Assembly: GCA_027485535.1 (NCBI GenBank) | Contig: JAIXQV010000131.1 | Span: 1 to 8,015 of the forward strand | Source: Oxalobacteraceae bacterium | GTDB lineage: Bacteria > Pseudomonadota > Gammaproteobacteria > Burkholderiales > Burkholderiaceae_D | DNA length: 8,015 nucleotides | Direction of reading: 5' to 3' | In this document: piece by piece, positions 5,059-8,015 of the stretch | How positions within the stretch are numbered: position 1 is the stretch's first letter | Layout of the letters: each line of letters begins with the position of its first letter | Made by a program: the position numbers and the translations under genes | Notes under the pieces: model-generated | The model's input: only the letters and a program-made list of their open reading frames with translations | The model's database searches: none | What the model was told of the DNA's origin: nothing

Positions 5059-5835
5059 TCATAGTGCGCCTTCGGTCGTATTCACGCTGCTACTCGGTTG
5101 AATTCTCCGCTTCAATGCCAACCCATTCGGGTAACGCATATCAATCGTGTCGATGCGCCCCGGCAGCGCCGAAGCAAGCCGTGGATAAACGCTGACTAAG
5201 CGATCAATCCGCGTTTTCAAGGCCGCACGATCATTGACACGACCCAGATTCAGCGAGACGCCGTTATCGAGTCGCGCGCTCCAGGCGTAGCGCTTGGAGA
5301 GCGAAAGTGTGCGTGGCGTGAGCTTGACCGGCGCCAGCCACTCGCGCAAATCAAACATGCGCTGCGCGACCTCGCGTGCGCTTTCGTCCGGACCATCAAG
5401 TGCAGGCAACTTACCCTCCTGCTCTGCCTCATCCAAGTTGGCCGTGAATAGAACACCATCGACCGAGATCAGACGCCCTTGCTCGCCCCAAGTACCAAGT
5501 GCGACAAACTCATCAATCGTTACTACCAACTTATTCGGCCACTCGCGCCGTACCGAGGCATGCTGAACCCAAGGTACGGTTTCAAATGCGGCGCGCGCTG
5601 CAGCCAAATCCATACTGAAAAAATTTCCACGTAAGCGCTGCATGGCGGCGCTTCGCACGGTCGACTCATCCACATAACGCAGCGGCTTGCCGGGCACTGC
5701 GCGAACTTGAATCTCAGTCAGCTCAAACAAAGGCAGCCGCGCTGTCCATCGATACCCGGCATACATCAGCGCGAGCACCAGCACACCCAGCATGACGCGG
5801 GTGAGTGTGTTCAGCGTTCTGATGTCATTCCACAT
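5059..5835 (-). CDS. ftsQ: Cell division protein FtsQ
   Basis: FtsQ is a bitopic inner-membrane protein that joins FtsB/FtsL in the periplasm and links early and late divisome parts. The 258-residue protein has a short cytoplasmic N-terminus, one membrane segment (about 14-29, VMLGVLVLALMYAGYR), a POTRA domain (about 36-109, starting LFELTEIQV and including the VPWVQHASVRREWPNKLVV stretch) and a beta domain (about 112-243) ending with the typical IDTIDMRYPNGLALK (228-242). The start ATG has GAGG 7 nt upstream, and the ddl stop TGA forms part of that site, so translation is probably coupled to ddl. A second ATG just upstream (5839..5837) is out of frame. The position between ddl and ftsA is the standard one. 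Confidence 0.97.
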   Translation of the reverse strand: MWNDIRTLNTLTRVMLGVLVLALMYAGYRWTARLPLFELTEIQVRAVPGKPLRYVDESTVRSAAMQRLRGNFFSMDLAAARAAFETVPWVQHASVRREWPNKLVVTIDEFVALGTWGEQGRLISVDGVLFTANLDEAEQEGKLPALDGPDESAREVAQRMFDLREWLAPVKLTPRTLSLSKRYAWSARLDNGVSLNLGRVNDRAALKTRIDRLVSVYPRLASALPGRIDTIDMRYPNGLALKRRIQPSSSVNTTEGAL

Positions 5836-5842
5836 ACATAGA

Positions 5843-5846
5843 CCTC
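5843..5846 (-). promoter_or_regulatory. ftsQ Shine-Dalgarno overlapping the ddl stop codon
   Basis: GAGG on the minus strand lies 7 nt before the ftsQ ATG and shares bases with the ddl TGA (5847..5845). A ribosome finishing ddl ends on the ftsQ loading site, the usual layout for coupling. Confidence 0.65.
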
Positions 5847-6816
5847 AGTGCGGTTTCCAATCAGCTGACGCTTGCAGATCCAGCGCCGCCGTACGCAAAA
5901 TCTCAATACAGAGCTGCTCATAAGGCAAACCCGCCACCGCAGCCGACATCGGCACTAATGAATGACTAGTCATACCGGGCGAAGTGTTTATCTCAAGCAG
6001 GTAGGGTTGCTGATCGGTAGCGCGCACCATCACATCGGCACGTGCCCAGCCACGGCAACCCAAGCTGCGATAAGACGCTAAGGCCAACTGCTGAACCTCT
6101 TGCTCGAGCGCCGGCGACAAGCCGCTTGGGCATAGGTATTGCGTCTGATCTGAAAAATATTTGTTTTGGTAGTCGTAGTTAGCATCTGGTGCAATGATGC
6201 GAACAACCGGTAACGCGCGCGCATCATCACCCGAGCCGAGCAAGGGACAGGTGAGTTCCATGCCGCTGATGAACTCTTCTGCCATCACCGCTTTGTCAAA
6301 TTTTGCAGCCAATGCAAAGGCAGCAGGCAACTGCGAAGCATCGGTGACTTTGGTCAGGCCGAGCGTTGAGCCCTCATGCGCTGGCTTGACGATGAGCGGC
6401 AAGCCCAGCTTTTGCGACACTGCGCTCCAGTCACTCGCAGCGTTCAGCATCTCGAACTTGGGTGTGGCCAAGCCTTGCTGCAACCAGACGCGCTTGGTCA
6501 TTGCTTTGTCCATCGCAATCGCTGATGCCAACACACCCGGCCCGGTGTAAGGAATACCTAGCTGCTCCAGTGCACCTTGCATGCTGCCGTCTTCGCCAAA
6601 GCGGCCGTGTAAGGCGATGAAGACACGATCAAATTTTTCTGCTGCCAGCTCGGCCAAGGAGCGCTGCGCAGGGTCGAAGGCATGTGCATCGATACCTTGC
6701 GACTGCAATGCTTGCAGCACCCCGGCGCCCGACATCAGCGAGATCTCGCGCTCGGCCGAACGCCCGCCGAACAAGACGCCCACTTTGCCGAACTCAGCAC
6801 TGCGCGCATCGCTCAT
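5845..6816 (-). CDS. ddlB: D-alanine--D-alanine ligase (DdlB type)
   Basis: Ddl is a cytoplasmic ATP-grasp enzyme that joins two D-Ala into the dipeptide used by MurF for the peptidoglycan stem. The 323-residue protein is of usual length for the short DdlB form. Motifs: FGGRSAEREISLMSG (16-30, with the D-Ala1-binding Glu), ALHGRFGEDGSMQGALE (68-84), VKPAHEGSTLG (143-153, ATP-binding Lys), NKYFSDQTQY (218-227, with the Lys-Tyr pair of the omega loop), WARADVMV (257-264) and LLEINTSPGMTSHSLVP (273-289, metal-binding Glu and Asn). The Tyr rather than Phe in the NKY position is that of D-Ala-D-Ala, not D-Ala-D-Lac, ligases. The ATG overlaps the murC stop as ATGA and has GGAGG 5 nt upstream. Confidence 0.98.
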   Translation of the reverse strand: MSDARSAEFGKVGVLFGGRSAEREISLMSGAGVLQALQSQGIDAHAFDPAQRSLAELAAEKFDRVFIALHGRFGEDGSMQGALEQLGIPYTGPGVLASAIAMDKAMTKRVWLQQGLATPKFEMLNAASDWSAVSQKLGLPLIVKPAHEGSTLGLTKVTDASQLPAAFALAAKFDKAVMAEEFISGMELTCPLLGSGDDARALPVVRIIAPDANYDYQNKYFSDQTQYLCPSGLSPALEQEVQQLALASYRSLGCRGWARADVMVRATDQQPYLLEINTSPGMTSHSLVPMSAAVAGLPYEQLCIEILRTAALDLQASADWKPH

Positions 6817-8015
6817 GCTTGCCTCCGCTCAGGAACTGCTTGCGTCAGCTCCTGCAGCTGCGCTGGTACGCCAGCGATAGACCCCGCACCCATGGTCATG
6901 ACGACATCACCATCGCGCGCCATCTTGACCAGTACCTCGGGCATATCGGCAATATCTTCGACAAATACCAGCTCTGTCTTGCCAGCTACGCGCAAGGCAT
7001 GCGCTAACGATCTACCATCAGCAGCCGGAATCGGCTGCTCACCAGCGGCATACACATCCGCAAGCACCAACACATCAACACTGGCCAGTACCTTGACGAA
7101 ATCTTCGAACAGATCACGGGTGCGTGTGTAGCGATGCGGCTGAAAAGCCAGCACCAATCGTTTGCTTGGAAACGCGCCGCGTGCCGCTGCAATCGTGGCC
7201 GCAGTTTCGACCGGGTGATGGCCATAGTCATCGACCAAGGTGAAGCCGCCACCATCGGGTAAAGGTAGTACGCCGTACTTAGTGAAGCGCCGACCGACGC
7301 CATTGAACTCGGCTAAGGCTTTTTGAATGTACTGATCGGAGACATCCAGCTCCCGCGCGATGGCAATCGCTGCGCAGGCGTTTTGCACATTGTGCATGCC
7401 AGGTTGGTTCAGTTGTATCGGCAATGGATCGTAATCGTCCTGAACAACGGTGAACTCCATGTGGCCGTTGACCGCGTGGGCATCGATAGCACGCACATCG
7501 GCGTCGGCATGAAAACCATAGGTCATGACCATTTTCGAGATAAAGGGCATGATCTCGCGTACGTTTGTATCATCCAGGCACAGGATCGCCACGCCATAAA
7601 ACGGCAAGCGATTAGTAAATTCAATGAAGGCCTGCTTCAGCTTCGCAAAACTATGGTCATAGGTCTCCATGTGATCGGCATCGATATTCGTGATGACCTC
7701 GATCACCGGCGACAGATTCAAGAAAGACGCATCTGATTCATCTGCCTCGGCCACAATGAACTCGCCACTACCGAGTTTGGCATTGGCGCCGGCGCTATTC
7801 AGTCGACCACCAATCACAAAAGTAGGATCAAGACCTGCCTCGGCCAGAATGCTGGCCACGAGGCTAGTGGTGGTCGTCTTGCCGTGGGTGCCGGCAATCG
7901 CGATGCCACGCTTCAGACGCATCAACTCGGCCAGCATCACCGCGCGCGGCACGATGGGAATATGCTTGGCGCGTGCGGCTCTGACTTCAGGGTTGTGCGC
8001 AAGTACAGCGGTCGA
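6813..8015 (-). CDS. murC: UDP-N-acetylmuramate--L-alanine ligase, 5' end outside window
   Basis: MurC adds L-Ala to UDP-MurNAc in the cytoplasm using ATP, the first amino acid step of peptidoglycan precursor synthesis. About 400 C-terminal residues are visible; compared with a typical length near 470-490, roughly 80-90 residues holding the N-terminal Rossmann UDP-binding domain lie beyond the right edge. The frame runs open to 8015, where the residues NPEVRAA...IPIVPRAVMLAELMR match MurC. An internal GTG at 7952 is therefore not the start. In visible numbering the motifs are ATP-binding GTHGKTTTT (42-50), EADESDASF (90-98), TNIDADHMETY (109-119), VDDYGHHPVE (261-270) and FQPHRYTRTRDL (291-302), all expected of the Mur ligase central and C-terminal domains. 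It overlaps ddl by four bases. Confidence 0.98.
   Translation of the reverse strand, partial: STAVLAHNPEVRAARAKHIPIVPRAVMLAELMRLKRGIAIAGTHGKTTTTSLVASILAEAGLDPTFVIGGRLNSAGANAKLGSGEFIVAEADESDASFLNLSPVIEVITNIDADHMETYDHSFAKLKQAFIEFTNRLPFYGVAILCLDDTNVREIMPFISKMVMTYGFHADADVRAIDAHAVNGHMEFTVVQDDYDPLPIQLNQPGMHNVQNACAAIAIARELDVSDQYIQKALAEFNGVGRRFTKYGVLPLPDGGGFTLVDDYGHHPVETAATIAAARGAFPSKRLVLAFQPHRYTRTRDLFEDFVKVLASVDVLVLADVYAAGEQPIPAADGRSLAHALRVAGKTELVFVEDIADMPEVLVKMARDGDVVMTMGAGSIAGVPAQLQELTQAVPERRQA
6822..6826 (-). promoter_or_regulatory. Strong Shine-Dalgarno of ddlB inside murC
   Basis: GGAGG on the minus strand, 5 nt before the ddl ATG, within the last codons of murC. It supports the overlapping ATGA start. 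Confidence 0.75.

Noticed and set aside
7323..7736. A 137-codon plus-strand open frame opposite murC
   Set aside because: It is antisense to conserved Mur ligase coding sequence and shows no family features.
6813..7952. Treating the GTG at 7952 as the murC start
   Set aside because: The frame continues upstream to the window edge with residues that match MurC (NPEVRAA, IPIVPRA), so the true start lies outside.
1..8015. CRISPR array, tRNA or rRNA gene, insertion sequence, toxin-antitoxin or defence system
   Set aside because: No regularly spaced repeats, transposase, cloverleaf or rRNA sequence was seen, and nearly all of the window is occupied by conserved housekeeping genes.

Overview
The window is the distal end of a division and cell-wall (dcw) gene cluster from a Gram-negative bacterium, most likely a betaproteobacterium of Burkholderiales type. 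Three things point there: the gene order murC-ddl-ftsQ-ftsA-ftsZ, then a PRX5-type peroxiredoxin, then lpxC, then a DUF721/DciA gene and secA; the FtsZ sequence, which has an 'LIVILNEKL' segment and ends in IPAFLRRQAD; and the presence of a lipid A gene. No phage, plasmid, CRISPR, tRNA or rRNA gene is visible. This is core chromosome, and no new multi-gene system is apparent.

Layout, left to right: the first 16 codons of secA (minus strand, running off the left edge); a divergent 128-bp spacer with a plausible secA promoter; dciA on the plus strand; then, all on the minus strand, lpxC, a possible 23-codon leader ORF, the peroxiredoxin gene, a 292-bp spacer, ftsZ, a 100-bp spacer with a long hairpin, ftsA, ftsQ, ddl, and murC (5' end beyond the right edge). 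Transcription of the main block therefore runs right to left. dciA and lpxC converge with a single base between their stop codons.

How the genes work together: MurC and Ddl complete cytoplasmic peptidoglycan precursor steps (L-Ala addition and D-Ala-D-Ala formation). FtsQ, FtsA and FtsZ build the divisome: FtsZ forms the ring, FtsA anchors it to the membrane, and FtsQ links it to the periplasmic machinery. LpxC commits carbon to lipid A, so wall, outer membrane and division genes sit together. The peroxiredoxin is a redox passenger. DciA (helicase loading) and SecA (protein export) lie beyond lpxC.

Spacing tells much about coupling. murC/ddl overlap by ATGA, the ddl stop lies in the ftsQ ribosome-binding site, and ftsA and ftsZ are preceded by longer spacers of 66 and 100 bp. 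The most notable non-coding signals are a 55-nt near-perfect hairpin ending 7 nt before the ftsZ Shine-Dalgarno; an ORF with its own Shine-Dalgarno whose stop overlaps the lpxC start; and an inverted pair of REP-like palindromes with a compensated base-pair change downstream of ftsZ.
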